Assembly (NCBI GenBank): GCA_030849085.1
Contig: JASAOM010001013.1
Coordinates: forward strand, 1-64,000
Origin: Borovskyia barvae
Lineage: Eukaryota > Euglenozoa > Kinetoplastea > Trypanosomatida > Trypanosomatidae
Direction of reading: 5' to 3'
DNA: 64,000 nucleotides
Under the pieces are notes generated by a model. It worked only from the letters and a program-made list of their open reading frames with translations. It was not told where the DNA came from and made no database searches. Positions 29,920 through 39,717 of the stretch are shown piece after piece (within the stretch, counting starts at the first letter, position 1; every line of letters starts with the position of its first letter). Both the position numbers and the translations under genes were made by a program.

Positions 29920-30924
29920 TTATTCCATGATGATGGCGGCCGCGTAGCTCACCGAGGAATCGCTGGTGTCCTGGCACTTATTGGACTGCGAGTAGTGCAC
30001 AAATTGGACTTGCGACTTATGTGTGCTGTTTGCCCACCGCTGCATCCCCACGCTGATCGGTGCACGTCCACAGATGGTGTTTTCGGTGACTTTGAGGTAC
30101 TTGTACCACTTTTCTAGGTCGCGGCGTTCCAAAAGATCCATGGCAGCATGGTCCATGGCCACAATCGCATCCCCTATCTGCGGGTACTGCTCAGGCTGGT
30201 AGTGGTATGTGTAGGAAAAGCGCTCCCCCCAGTGGCAAAAGTCGGAGCTGAAAATAAAAATGTTTCGAGCGTCGTCCATGTACGGTTTCAGGGCAGCGTA
30301 CATGTTCTGCTCATCCTTTCGGTCTGTCCAACCCACGATGAAGGGCACAATCGACACCCGCGATGCCGCTGGAGTGGAGCTGGTGTCGCCGTTAGTGGAC
30401 AACGTCGAAGTAGTGGGCGGATAGAAGAGAACATGCGCCAGGTAGGGTGTCTCCATTTCCAGGGAGTGCTCCGCCTCGTCAGTGCGGCGCGACGCGAAGT
30501 TGGTCACAACGCCGGCGTTGCGTAGCGCCGTCATCACGTCTTTGACCACTGCCTCATCCACCTTGAGAAGTCCAAAGGGTGTCTCGTACGCACTGGCTGC
30601 CGAAAACTCACAACCCTCGAAGCCTTTCGTGTGGGAGGGGCCCAGCAAAAACACGCGTTCGACGCTGCTGCCTTTGGTGTTGTTACCGTAGAGATATTCT
30701 CGGAATACGGCGAAAGCCTCGGAAGCGGTGCGGCCTGAGTAGGCCATGCCCGCGTGGGGCACGATGAGAGCCGTCATGCGGCTGAAGAGCGGACTTTCAG
30801 TATCGTAGTGGTGCGTAGCCTCGCTGAAATAGTCGTCAAGGGTCTTCTTGAGACGTTCTGGGATGGCCTCGTACCAGCCGCGTCCGTGCGGCGCCGCGTG
30901 AGTGGCAGGCCGGACGAAACTCAT
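29920..30924 (-). CDS. MEMO1: MEMO1-family protein
   Basis: The 334-residue product matches the MEMO1 family over its full length (human MEMO1 is about 297 residues). VPHAGMAYSG carries the first metal-site His (57), GPSHTKG the second (98), and NTICGRAPISVG the family Cys (285). DEAEHSLEMETPYL, FSSDFCHWGERFSYTY and the closing DSSVSYAAA are also hallmark segments. The fold is related to extradiol dioxygenases. Animal MEMO1 has been linked to cytoskeletal signalling and to iron/copper handling; the trypanosomatid role is unknown. The frame extends 46 codons further upstream, but these are basic and low complexity, while the internal ATG at 30924 (MSFVRPATHA) coincides with the family start. 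A longer protein from 31062 cannot be excluded. Confidence 0.93.
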   Translation of the reverse strand: MSFVRPATHAAPHGRGWYEAIPERLKKTLDDYFSEATHHYDTESPLFSRMTALIVPHAGMAYSGRTASEAFAVFREYLYGNNTKGSSVERVFLLGPSHTKGFEGCEFSAASAYETPFGLLKVDEAVVKDVMTALRNAGVVTNFASRRTDEAEHSLEMETPYLAHVLFYPPTTSTLSTNGDTSSTPAASRVSIVPFIVGWTDRKDEQNMYAALKPYMDDARNIFIFSSDFCHWGERFSYTYHYQPEQYPQIGDAIVAMDHAAMDLLERRDLEKWYKYLKVTENTICGRAPISVGMQRWANSTHKSQVQFVHYSQSNKCQDTSDSSVSYAAAIIME

Positions 30925-32398
30925 TTGGCCAGTCTCCGTGGGCGGCGCTCGCTTGGTGGGCCCTGACCGGAAACGTGCGGAGGATACTTGGGCAAGATGA
31001 GGAGAGCTGCGACACGGCGGGGTACGCTTGACACGTTGCCGCTGTTTTTTGCTGGTGTTCATCTACGGAGGCGCATTTGACAAAGCGATCCAGAGATCGG
31101 AGCGGAAAAAGGAAGGATGAAGCATGGCGCATGGGGAATCCGACATCGGAAAGGGCGAATTCCCACAGAGAGAGTATCCGGAGTGGCTCCGAAAGGAGAA
31201 CGGAAGAATGAAAGTTCCGCTGTTTGTCTTTACAAACGCACAGCCAATGAACCACGACACTGTCATCACTGCGCCTCTATCCTTGAACACCAAAAAGGCA
31301 TGACAATGTCGAGCAGCTGCGCTACTCCGTATACACTATTACATTTTTATATAGAGTGTTAGATTTGTTTGTAAAGGATTGCTCCTTCGATGTTGGATGA
31401 TTATGCTCTGTTCTCCTCCTACATATATGAAAGAAACGATCACCGGCCGAGGTCCCCAACACGTAAAGGCTCACGCGCGTCGTGGGAAGACGGCGGCAAG
31501 AGCAACCAAGGATGGAGCGTACCACCCGTCCATACAGATGCTAAGAAGCGAATGCATCCAGCGTAACAGCAAAGGAAAAACACATCATCGTTCGAAGTCA
31601 CAACGATACAGAGTAAACTTGAAAAGGGAGTCGTATGTGTTCAGGAAGAAACCACGAAGGCTGGAATAGCCTCTCAAGCTTATACTTACTGGTGACCTCA
31701 CCCTCTGCGGTCTCCCCTGTGAGGGAACGCACCGCTCCGTCGATACTGCTGCAGCATCGTCTCCCAAAAAGGTTGATGCATGAACCTCCTTTCTGGTGGG
31801 GCGAAGTATCCAGCCATTTTCTTTTATTCTCAAAAGTATACGAACGATGAACGAAAACATTCTGAAAACCGCTCGTACACGCCCCAAAAGGAAGAAAAGA
31901 AGGAATGCGATCCAGTTCTGAAGAAGTTCTTTTCCGGCGAAGAACTTGGTTCTGCTCTTCCGCAAGATAAGTAAGCCCCACAGTAGATCTGTTGTTTACG
32001 CGGAGAAAGCAGTAAAATCTCGCAAGCTCGGAAGAGCCAGGGGATGACCTACAAAATAGTAGGAAAAGAGGAGGAGATATGAGCGAAGCCGTATGTCAAC
32101 CTCCCGTCTCACGTCGATGAGGCCCATCTTCCATTACGGAGGTATGAAAAAAGGTACTTCCCTTCCCCTCTCTTTCATGTGCAGCAAGAGAAGCTCAACC
32201 CCCCCCCCAGCCCCCCCCCCTCCCGTGACTCACAGCTCCAATAAAAACTCCAAGGTGTCGGGCGTGGGGTATGTTCGAGTAGCGGCCGTGTCTCTAAGGG
32301 GTTGTATGCTGAATACGTTTTCGTACAGGTCGAATAGCTGCCTTCTCCAGAACAGCGCACCAAACCTCTTCGGTCTTCCCTGTGGCATCGTACCTTCC
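30925..32398. other. intergenic region between 5-phosphatase and MEMO1
   Basis: About 1.5 kb without a supportable gene. Two C-runs on the plus strand (32199-32208 and 32211-32220) are the most marked low-complexity feature. The remaining open frames (for example 31585-31981 minus, in two phases) have no recognisable domain. Confidence 0.6.
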
Positions 32399-34867
32399 TC
32401 ACGCCTTTCGACCAAGAAGGGCTATCGTGCGTACATCAAAGAGGGCCACCACGGGGCGGTGGTCACTGGTTCGCACCTGGGGTACATCCGTATACAGGCG
32501 AATGGAGATGTGGCCTGCGACGGAGTTGGGCTCTCTCTTGTAGAGGATGCGGTCGCAGAACGCTGGGATGCGTTTGGCTTTGCGGGAAAAGTTGTATTCA
32601 TTGAGAGTGGTACCTGTCGAAGCAGAGACCTCGTACTTGTAGGTGGGGCAGAATAAGATGTTCCCTTCCTGAAACCCATGGAACACGGTGCCGCGCGCTC
32701 GCTCGAGGCTCAGCTGGTCGTTGTGGATCAGCACAGCACGAATGCGTTGGAGGTTACGGATAATGAACTCCACTGCCGGGCGCTGACCGTTGATGCGGTA
32801 GTTTAAGTCCCCACCAAAAAAGGTAACATCGAATTCATCCGTGATATCATGCGGGACTGTGCTGCCCACTCGTTTCGAAACCCTAGGAAGTCGCAGCAGC
32901 TGCACATCAGGCTCTGAGTCTACTTCCTCATCCCTATCCTGTTCGGGGGCATCACCCTGGGCCACTGCGTTCGAGATGCGCTCCCCTTCATCGCTCACAT
33001 ACAACCCTCGCTTCTGTTGCTGCAGCCGCTTAAAAAAAGCTCTGTGGCGTCCGCGGCGACCCAGTTGTAGCTTACGCACGATGGAAAGGTAATCTCGATT
33101 ACGATTCTGCACCGCACCTTGATGCGGGGCCATGTGTGCCGTGATGAACAGCAAGGTCATGTGGTCTGGCTTTTGATTTTGAACTGTGCTACCACCCTGA
33201 ATGGTCCTGGAGCGGGCATTGCAGCAGTCACCACAGCCACTTCTTCTCATGAGGGAGGGAATGCGGTGTCCATGTCGGTGACTACGGCTTCGCGACGCGT
33301 TGTTCGACCTGCTACGGCACCTCTCATCTCCTGTAGGAGGCGCTGTATCCCTTGACTCAGTCCCAAACTCTTTTTCCCGAAGCGTCTTCGCATGTCGGGC
33401 TCTCCCATCGGTCGTCGGCACCGTTGCCCCCGCATTCGGCCCAGCATCGATCTTGACTGAGGAAGAAGGCGGGGTGGGAATTAGGAGAGCTGGCGATGCT
33501 CCGCTCGAAGCGAGTGTGCCGACCATGTTCGCTCGAACTCGTAGCGGGGACGAGATTGACCGCTCGGCTGAATGATCAGTACCGACACTGGCAGCAGCAT
33601 TCCCGTGTTGCCGTTCACTGCCGACGGAGGCTGCTGAGAACGTGTCGGAGCCCGTGTTTTCCCTTGTCCTTGTGCGCTGCGCTGGATGCAGATCCTTGGG
33701 CGTCAAGGAGAGAGCCAGCGCTACGCCGACGCCGCCTTTGTTACCGCAAAGGCCGTTGCATAAACCAGTCTTCACATGCGAGCTTTCCACGCGAGAGACG
33801 TATTTGGCAACATCTCGACTACGCGCGAATACCAGCATCTGCACGGCCCACATGTGGTGCTGCGCGACGAGCTCGTACTTTTCATGCAGGCACACCTGCG
33901 ACACGAGTTTAGCCCATCTTCTCTGACAGCGGTTGGTGCCGGTGTAGGGGCCGTTTTCTTGCGTGCCGACGGCTATAATGTGGGCGTTGGGGTGAATACA
34001 ATATGCCGAAAGTTCCTCCATACGTGCTTCATTCCCCGCCATGTTCCACGTCACATATGCCACTCGGAGAGGCTTTCCCGGAACCCACAGTCTGTCCTCC
34101 ATGAGCAGCGCATCGTCGGGGCAGCAGCGTGGAATGATAAAACTGGTTTGCACAGGGACATCCTCCTCGACCGCCCCTTCTAGGGGTACGCCAGCTCCCT
34201 GTGCGGGACTAGGTTCTACAGCGTCCCCCAAAGTCAGTCCCTCCCCCTGAAGCGGGTTTGGAGATGGAGGCGCTCGCGAAATGGATGGGTTGATGCTCAG
34301 TGAGCCTCGGGAAGCGCAAGTATCCCATGCGACTTTCAAACTTCCTCCCGAGTTCGTGCCGCCGCTGCTGTTGGGCACGCCAGAAGTCGCGAGACCCGCT
34401 GAACTTTGCGACCCGATGACCGGTAGCTCCTGTTGCAGAGGGGTAACGTTTGGTGGTGAAGAGAGTTTCTCTGGCGGTGAAAGCGGTGGCGATGGGCCGT
34501 TTGTTTGGAGGGGCGAGGGATTGCCATGATCAGCGTCATCTTTGCCTTGTAACTCCGGTGGTAGCAGTTGCACAGCAGCCACAGCGGTGGCCGTGGCCGT
34601 ATCGATATCATCACTCGCTTCATTGGCTGAAGAGGTCGCACAGTTTAAGAGAGCACCGTTGGCGTCGTAGCGGCGGTCGCGCGTGTCTATTGAGACGCGG
34701 GAATTCCGTTGCCGAAGTACTCCTGAATATGTCAACGGTGACGACTTCTCGCATGTCTTCTCTTCTCCACAAGACAGGCGAGAAGAGGATGGGGGCGGTG
34801 GGAGGGAGGGCAACCGCAGCCGTGAAATTGCCGTCGGCACGCCTAATGTCACATCAGTGTCATCCAT
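32399..34867 (-). CDS. inositol-polyphosphate 5-phosphatase-like protein
   Basis: The 822-residue product has a C-terminal catalytic domain of the 5-phosphatase (endonuclease/exonuclease/phosphatase) superfamily. TWNMAG (273-278) is the N-terminal strand, GTQENGP (about 301-307) has the metal-binding Glu, and CGNKGGVGVAL follows. ITAHMAPH, GGDLNYR (685-691), GFQEGNILFCPTYKY, RIPAFCDRIL (about 766-775) and SDHRPV (about 801-806) complete the set. All signature catalytic residues are present, so activity on 5-phosphates of inositol lipids or soluble inositol phosphates is likely. Residues 1-270 are Ser/Pro/Gly-rich and probably disordered. A low-complexity insert of about 178 residues (391-568) splits the domain. 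The frame opens 69 codons further upstream, but a strong pyrimidine tract with AG lies inside those codons, so the ATG at 34867 (MDDTDVTLGV) is chosen. Confidence 0.9.
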   Translation of the reverse strand: MDDTDVTLGVPTAISRLRLPSLPPPPSSSRLSCGEEKTCEKSSPLTYSGVLRQRNSRVSIDTRDRRYDANGALLNCATSSANEASDDIDTATATAVAAVQLLPPELQGKDDADHGNPSPLQTNGPSPPLSPPEKLSSPPNVTPLQQELPVIGSQSSAGLATSGVPNSSGGTNSGGSLKVAWDTCASRGSLSINPSISRAPPSPNPLQGEGLTLGDAVEPSPAQGAGVPLEGAVEEDVPVQTSFIIPRCCPDDALLMEDRLWVPGKPLRVAYVTWNMAGNEARMEELSAYCIHPNAHIIAVGTQENGPYTGTNRCQRRWAKLVSQVCLHEKYELVAQHHMWAVQMLVFARSRDVAKYVSRVESSHVKTGLCNGLCGNKGGVGVALALSLTPKDLHPAQRTRTRENTGSDTFSAASVGSERQHGNAAASVGTDHSAERSISSPLRVRANMVGTLASSGASPALLIPTPPSSSVKIDAGPNAGATVPTTDGRARHAKTLREKEFGTESRDTAPPTGDERCRSRSNNASRSRSHRHGHRIPSLMRRSGCGDCCNARSRTIQGGSTVQNQKPDHMTLLFITAHMAPHQGAVQNRNRDYLSIVRKLQLGRRGRHRAFFKRLQQQKRGLYVSDEGERISNAVAQGDAPEQDRDEEVDSEPDVQLLRLPRVSKRVGSTVPHDITDEFDVTFFGGDLNYRINGQRPAVEFIIRNLQRIRAVLIHNDQLSLERARGTVFHGFQEGNILFCPTYKYEVSASTGTTLNEYNFSRKAKRIPAFCDRILYKREPNSVAGHISIRLYTDVPQVRTSDHRPVVALFDVRTIALLGRKA

Positions 34868-34982
34868 CAGCTCAACCGCAGCGGGAAACGAAGAAAAAGA
34901 TAAAGAGGGAAGAGATGCACAAAAAGTGCTGCAGTTCCGACGGGCTTTCTTCACCTCTTTGCCGCACCGCCTATCTGGAACA

Positions 34983-35047
34983 CTGGAGAGAGAAAGAGAA
35001 GAGGGGAGGGGGGAGAGAGAGAGAAAGAGGAAGGTAGAGAGAGAGAC
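34983..35047 (-). promoter_or_regulatory. trans-splice acceptor for the 5-phosphatase gene
   Basis: On the minus strand an almost pure pyrimidine tract of about 60 bases ends TTTCTCTCTCCAG, with the AG at 34984-34983. This is the clearest acceptor in the window. It predicts a leader of about 115 bases before the ATG at 34867 and removes the in-frame upstream ATG at 35074 from the mature mRNA. Confidence 0.7.
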
Positions 35048-36275
35048 GTTATTCCTCATAAGCGAAGCACGCAAGAAGGGGGGTCAAAGGCACCGATCAA
35101 GGCTCTTGACAATCACGCATGTACACCGTGGCGATCGCTTTCTAGCAGCGTTGCGGGGAGGGGAGGAGTAGGGAGGTAGTGTTGACACATTCAAAAAAAA
35201 AAGATGAATATTCTCGAGGATAACACAAAAAACCATGCAGCGAATGCACTCAGTGGTGAGCTAACGCGTTATCAGCGCATTCTTTCAGGTGAATTTCATC
35301 ACTCGTCGTACCTCACGAGGAGGTTGGCGCGGTGGAGGGGAAGAGAGGTGTCCTCCCATCGCCGTCAGAGAGAGCTACAAAAGTGTGTCGTCTAAAGGCT
35401 GCAAGCCCTGGAGGAATGGTACAAAGTTTGCGAGTCCTTTGATATCCCCCCTCGACGAAGGTAATGATGCAGGGGAAAAGGGGGGAGGGGCTCAAATCAA
35501 GGAAAGAAGGACGTTTCCTAACAATAAAGAAATCTTAGCAACACAAGAAATGTTGAAGGAAGTACGGCAGGATCTTGATAGAAACTGCCGAGCAAAAACC
35601 CACATAGCAATATGTATGTGTGCTTATGTGGGCATTTGTATAGAAAGAGAGATTGAAAGAGGGGCTAACAAAAAGGAAACCCACCGAGGACATTTTGCGA
35701 AAGTATATATCGAAGTTACATGTTACAGCACTCATCGAAAAGGAAGGAGGAAGCAGCAGTATTCCACATACGTGCATATATATTATATGTGCGTGTGTTA
35801 GCCTCTCCTTTGAAATTGAAGTATAAGCAGAGCCCCAAAAGTTGAAAGGCAAGGTACGAGCCATTTGGGGGGCACAAGAAGAAAAAGAGCAGCTACAGAA
35901 AGGAGACCTTCTGCTGTCAGGTGAGCCTACCCTATCTCTCTGCTTCCGCCTCCCTCTTCCCATCTTGCCCCCCTGTTCCTTCCCTTTTGTTTCCGCCCAT
36001 CATCGTCAAGACCTCCCCTGTTCTCTCACATTGACTACAGGACTGGTACAGAGAATACCAGATAGTAGAAAGTATCATAGGAGCGGGTGCTTCCACTTTG
36101 CCGTGAGTCAATAGAAAACCCTCTGCAAGAGGGAGGGGAACAACGGGGAAGGCACTGGTCCAGGGCATAAACAAGAGGAGAGAAGAGCACTACAGAGCAA
36201 GAAAAAAGGGGGAAGTCGAAACGGCTCAAAGAGAAGCAAACGTGGCGACGCGGTGCGTCTCAGGGAGCGGACCCT
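35048..36275. other. intergenic region between HADH-like gene and 5-phosphatase
   Basis: About 1.2 kb without a gene. The plus-strand TATATATTATATG block lies near 35,778, and a pyrimidine-rich plus-strand block at 35,930-36,010 opposes the transcript sense. Open frames here (for example 35289-35801 plus) are low complexity. Confidence 0.6.
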
Positions 36276-37193
36276 TCAAGAGTCAATTCGCTGCCCTTTG
36301 CTATCGTACTTGTAGAAGCCCTCGCCGGTCTTTTTCCCCAGTTTGCCCACCTCAAAGCGCTCATTTATGAGCGGGGATGGCACCATGGAGGGATCATTCG
36401 GGAACTTGGCGTGCCAGCCATCCATAATGAATTTAACGACGTCGATACCCACACTGTCCGCCAGCTCGAACGGTCCCATCGGATAGCCGCAGCCGTACTT
36501 CATCGCCGTGTCGACATCTTGATAGGTAGCGACGCCGCGCTCCACTAGCCGGCAAGCCTCCATTTGGTAGGGAACGAGCAAGCGGTTCACAATGAACCCC
36601 TCCGTGTCTTTCGTCACCACGGGAATTTTCCCTATTTTCTCACCAAAGGTGACGAGTTGCTGGACGATTTCCGGTTTCACCTCCTCCGTTCGGACAACCT
36701 CCAGCAGCTTCATCATGGGCACAGGAGAGAAGAAGTGGGTGCCGGCAACGCGGTCCTTGCGCGACGTCGCAGATGCCATCTCCGTTACGCTGAGGGAGGA
36801 CGTGTTCGAGGAGAAGACGGTCGACTTCGGCGCGATCTTATCCAACCGGCTGAACAGCTTCTTCTTTACCTCGATGTTCTCGACCACAGCCTCGATGATG
36901 AGGTCTGCGCTGCCCGCAGCCATGGCTTCATCCGTCGTGAAGGTGATGCGCGACAGCACCTCGTCGACGTACGTCTTCATCTTTGCCTGATCCCCCTCGC
37001 ACTTCTTCTTGGCAAAGCGGAGGAGAGAGTTCTCTATGGCCTTCCGCGATGCATCGAGTCGCGCTTGTGAGACGTCCACCACAGTAACTGGAACAGCTGC
37101 CTGAGCGGTAACTTGGGCAATACCGCCACCCATGGTGCCCCCACCCCACACCGCGAGTGACGCGAACAGCTTCGACGGCGTGAACCGCAGCAT
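36276..37193 (-). CDS. 3-hydroxyacyl-CoA dehydrogenase, probably mitochondrial
   Basis: The 305-residue product is a stand-alone short-chain L-3-hydroxyacyl-CoA dehydrogenase, which oxidises 3-hydroxyacyl-CoA with NAD+ in fatty-acid beta-oxidation. WGGGTMGGGIAQ (16-27) is the NAD-binding glycine loop. SSNTSSLSVTEMA and THFFSPVPMMKLLEV carry the substrate Ser/Asn and the catalytic His153-Glu165 pair at the usual spacing. NRLLVPYQMEA and GYPMGPFELADSVG are C-terminal domain hallmarks. Length equals the family norm. The N-terminus (MLRFTPSKLFASL) is short and basic/hydrophobic, suggesting mitochondrial import. No SKL-type glycosomal signal is present (the C-terminus is RIDS). The frame extends 93 codons further upstream through translated pyrimidine tracts; the ATG at 37193 agrees with the family and with a likely acceptor at 37253-37252. 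Confidence 0.94.
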   Translation of the reverse strand: MLRFTPSKLFASLAVWGGGTMGGGIAQVTAQAAVPVTVVDVSQARLDASRKAIENSLLRFAKKKCEGDQAKMKTYVDEVLSRITFTTDEAMAAGSADLIIEAVVENIEVKKKLFSRLDKIAPKSTVFSSNTSSLSVTEMASATSRKDRVAGTHFFSPVPMMKLLEVVRTEEVKPEIVQQLVTFGEKIGKIPVVTKDTEGFIVNRLLVPYQMEACRLVERGVATYQDVDTAMKYGCGYPMGPFELADSVGIDVVKFIMDGWHAKFPNDPSMVPSPLINERFEVGKLGKKTGEGFYKYDSKGQRIDS

Positions 37194-37251
37194 TGGGGAA
37201 GAAAAAAAGAAGCACTCGGGGAGGGTTGCAAGGAGGAAGGGGGGAGAAATA

Positions 37252-37284
37252 CTGAGAAAGCAGAAAAAAGCGGGGAGAAGAAGG
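37252..37284 (-). promoter_or_regulatory. probable trans-splice acceptor for the HADH-like gene
   Basis: The minus strand reads TTTTTTCTGCTTTCTCAG, with the AG at 37253-37252 and a leader of about 58 bases before the ATG at 37193. A later AG (CCCCGAG) is a weaker alternative. Confidence 0.5.
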
Positions 37285-38157
37285 CGGCTATGGTAGTAAG
37301 GTGAAGAGGATAAGGCTTCACTTGAGCAGGGCGGAAGTGGATATGAGCAGCAAGAAAAGAGAGAAATGAGAGAGTGGGTGAGGAAGTGTTGCAGAGTGAA
37401 CGATGCCCTTGAGAAGAGAAAGAGGAGCGACAGAGTAGGAATAAGAGTTGCAGTGACTGTTGCTTCGGCCATGAAGGTTCAGCGGCATCGAGGGTCTATC
37501 GTCAATGCGAACGCCAGAGAGTGGGGAGAATCTCTCTCTTTGGCATATCAACAGAAAGTGCCCCGAACGCTATTCTTCAGGTATCACAGAATGTGCGCAT
37601 TCCTGCTTCCTCGCCCATGATCAGCAACCTTGAAGAAACCAGTCGGCGTAGACCTTGAAGGCAGACCTTCGGATCCGCCCCCTTCCTCCAAAAAAAGAAA
37701 GGGGGCGAAGAACGTGAGGGGCAAAGGGGGGGGGGTCACCAGGAATGGGGAATGAAGTAAATGTAGAAAGACGATTCCTGCCTTCCCTCTTCCCTGCCCT
37801 CGAAGTAACAGCTGCATATGTTAAACGATGTCCCTCACAGGATACGAACATACAGAAGAAAGCACCTCCGTGGCGGCGGTGGAAAGAGGGAGGGGACGCA
37901 GGGGGAAGCGATGATAGACGGCAACAGTGTAACCCCGGGGCCACTGCGGCAAGGCATGGGCTGGAGAGGGAGAACGCATACTGGGGAGAAGAAGTGATCC
38001 TTGTGTTAAAGCACTGAAGTGACTGGCTAGCATATGTTCTCAGTTACGTGTTCATGAATTCACGTATCCGCCTCCGGAACAGAAAAGGATGAGAAAAATA
38101 TGATTCTCTCCCCCCCCCCTCCACGCACAGAAGACGGTAGGCGTTGCCTCTTTTGGA
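37285..38157. other. intergenic region between PDI-like gene and HADH-like gene
   Basis: About 0.9 kb without a gene. G-runs at about 37,725-37,734 and a C-run near 38,110 are low complexity. I see no other feature. Confidence 0.6.
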
Positions 38158-39717
38158 CTAGAGATCAGCGTCGTCATCTGCATTCTCCCTCGCTTCGGTC
38201 GCTGCTGCCATCTCCAGCTTTGGTACCATGCGACGAATGAAAGCGTGCCCACCACTCACTTCCTTTTTGGAGACCTGACCGAGATGTGGGGACAGAAACT
38301 GGAGAACCCCTTCAGCTGAAAACGCACCGATGAAGTGAAAGTATTTGGCAGGTCTGCTGGGATGCAGCAAGACGACGTCGGGGAATCCGTTCTGGCCCAC
38401 TTCGAAGTACTCGCGGATCGCCTCGCTGCCACGGTGGTCTACCACCACTAGCGACACCTTATGCGCTTCCATTCCAAGGAGTTCCACCAGTTTGATGGAG
38501 ACAATCCTCAGGACCTTCACCGCGCCTTGCACGGCGAGGGCATTCTGTGCCGAGTCGACGAATGTAGCCAGGCAGTGGTGCTTCTTGGGCAGCTGCATGC
38601 ACTCCTTTTCCCAGTCTGCTTGGTCTGCGATAACTACCGGCTTTCGCGCCTTTTCGATTCTCTCTTCGGCGACGATATCCCGCTGCTGTTCCACGAGTTG
38701 GGTGGCGACGTAAATGCGCCGTGCTTCAGCACGCGAGAGGATTTCCTCATCTCGCATCGCCTCTGCCTCGCGTCGCATTGCCGCAACGGTATCGGGGATT
38801 TGTGAGGACAGAAAGGCCTCCGCTTCTCGGTATGTGATAGCGGCGTCGGTGGGCTCCATGCGCACCACGCGGTCGAACGTGTCCGCCTCGTCTCCTTCCT
38901 CCCTGGGAACCCTGTGCAGAACGAGCAGCACCGGAAGATCCGCTGCGGAGGTGATGTTGTATCGCTGCGCTATCGCCGCGCTCGTTGGAGTGGAGAGCGC
39001 GTTTGGCACTACGCCGAAAACGGCATCGGAAGCGAAGTGCTGACTAAGCGTAAGAAACCCTGGTGACGTGTAGTTCATCGCAGTGAAGTACAAGACACGG
39101 GGAAGGTTGGGGTACTGGGGATAGCGCGCAAATAAGCGGACGAGTTCATTATCATCATGAACACGCCGCGTCGTCGACGGTGATATGCACGACAGCGCCC
39201 ACGTCAAGAGGTGGGCCATATCGGCCTTTCCACGGTATAGCATCGGCAACTTCAGCGCTCCACCCTTTTCGTCCGGGACGTCGCCAACGCCTTGATAAAA
39301 GAGAATGGCCGGGGTACGGGTAATGCGTAGAGCATCCATGAGTTGCTGTCCAGTCTCCGATGAAGAAGCGACGTCCACAACGTCGATGCCGACCTCGTAA
39401 AGCGCGACGGACAAGTCACGCTCCAGCGCCGTCCAATATTCCAAGTCGCCGCTATCGGCATGGTTCACGATGAACATGACCAGAGGATTTGCACTGAGTG
39501 TCATGTGCCGTAGATACGTGGAGAGTGTCGTGAAGGAGAGGACCAAGGGTATATGCGAGCGGCCTTTTACCTCGCTTCGTCGCTCTTCTGGAGCAACTGC
39601 CTCCACCGCATGTCCGTTTGACACATATGCGAACAAAAGAATAGTCAGCACTAAAAGTAAAGCTGCGCTTCGCATAAGGTGAGCACAGCACCCCGATCGA
39701 TTGCATTTCATCTGCAT
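38158..39717 (-). CDS. ER thioredoxin-fold protein related to the PDIA6 C-terminal domain, no CxxC
   Basis: The 519-residue product has a hydrophobic signal sequence (MRSAALLLVLTILLFAYVSN, about 15-34) and then thioredoxin-like modules. A segment with RITRTPAILFYQGVGD resembles a thioredoxin core with its cis-Pro loop. A middle module and a charged helix follow (about 325-365, Arg/Glu/Ala-rich). The C-terminal domain (about 375-500) resembles the last domain of PDIA6/P5: NGFPDVVLLHPSRPAKYFHF, then GAFSAEGVLQFLSPHLG and SGGHAFIRRMVPKLE. No CxxC active site is visible, so oxidoreductase activity is unlikely and a chaperone or scaffold role is inferred. The protein ends ENADDDADL, whose last four residues faintly resemble an ER-retention tail. 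The open frame begins at a non-ATG codon; ATGs at 39717, 39711 and 39675 are all possible starts. Confidence 0.7.
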   Translation of the reverse strand: MQMKCNRSGCCAHLMRSAALLLVLTILLFAYVSNGHAVEAVAPEERRSEVKGRSHIPLVLSFTTLSTYLRHMTLSANPLVMFIVNHADSGDLEYWTALERDLSVALYEVGIDVVDVASSSETGQQLMDALRITRTPAILFYQGVGDVPDEKGGALKLPMLYRGKADMAHLLTWALSCISPSTTRRVHDDNELVRLFARYPQYPNLPRVLYFTAMNYTSPGFLTLSQHFASDAVFGVVPNALSTPTSAAIAQRYNITSAADLPVLLVLHRVPREEGDEADTFDRVVRMEPTDAAITYREAEAFLSSQIPDTVAAMRREAEAMRDEEILSRAEARRIYVATQLVEQQRDIVAEERIEKARKPVVIADQADWEKECMQLPKKHHCLATFVDSAQNALAVQGAVKVLRIVSIKLVELLGMEAHKVSLVVVDHRGSEAIREYFEVGQNGFPDVVLLHPSRPAKYFHFIGAFSAEGVLQFLSPHLGQVSKKEVSGGHAFIRRMVPKLEMAAATEARENADDDADL

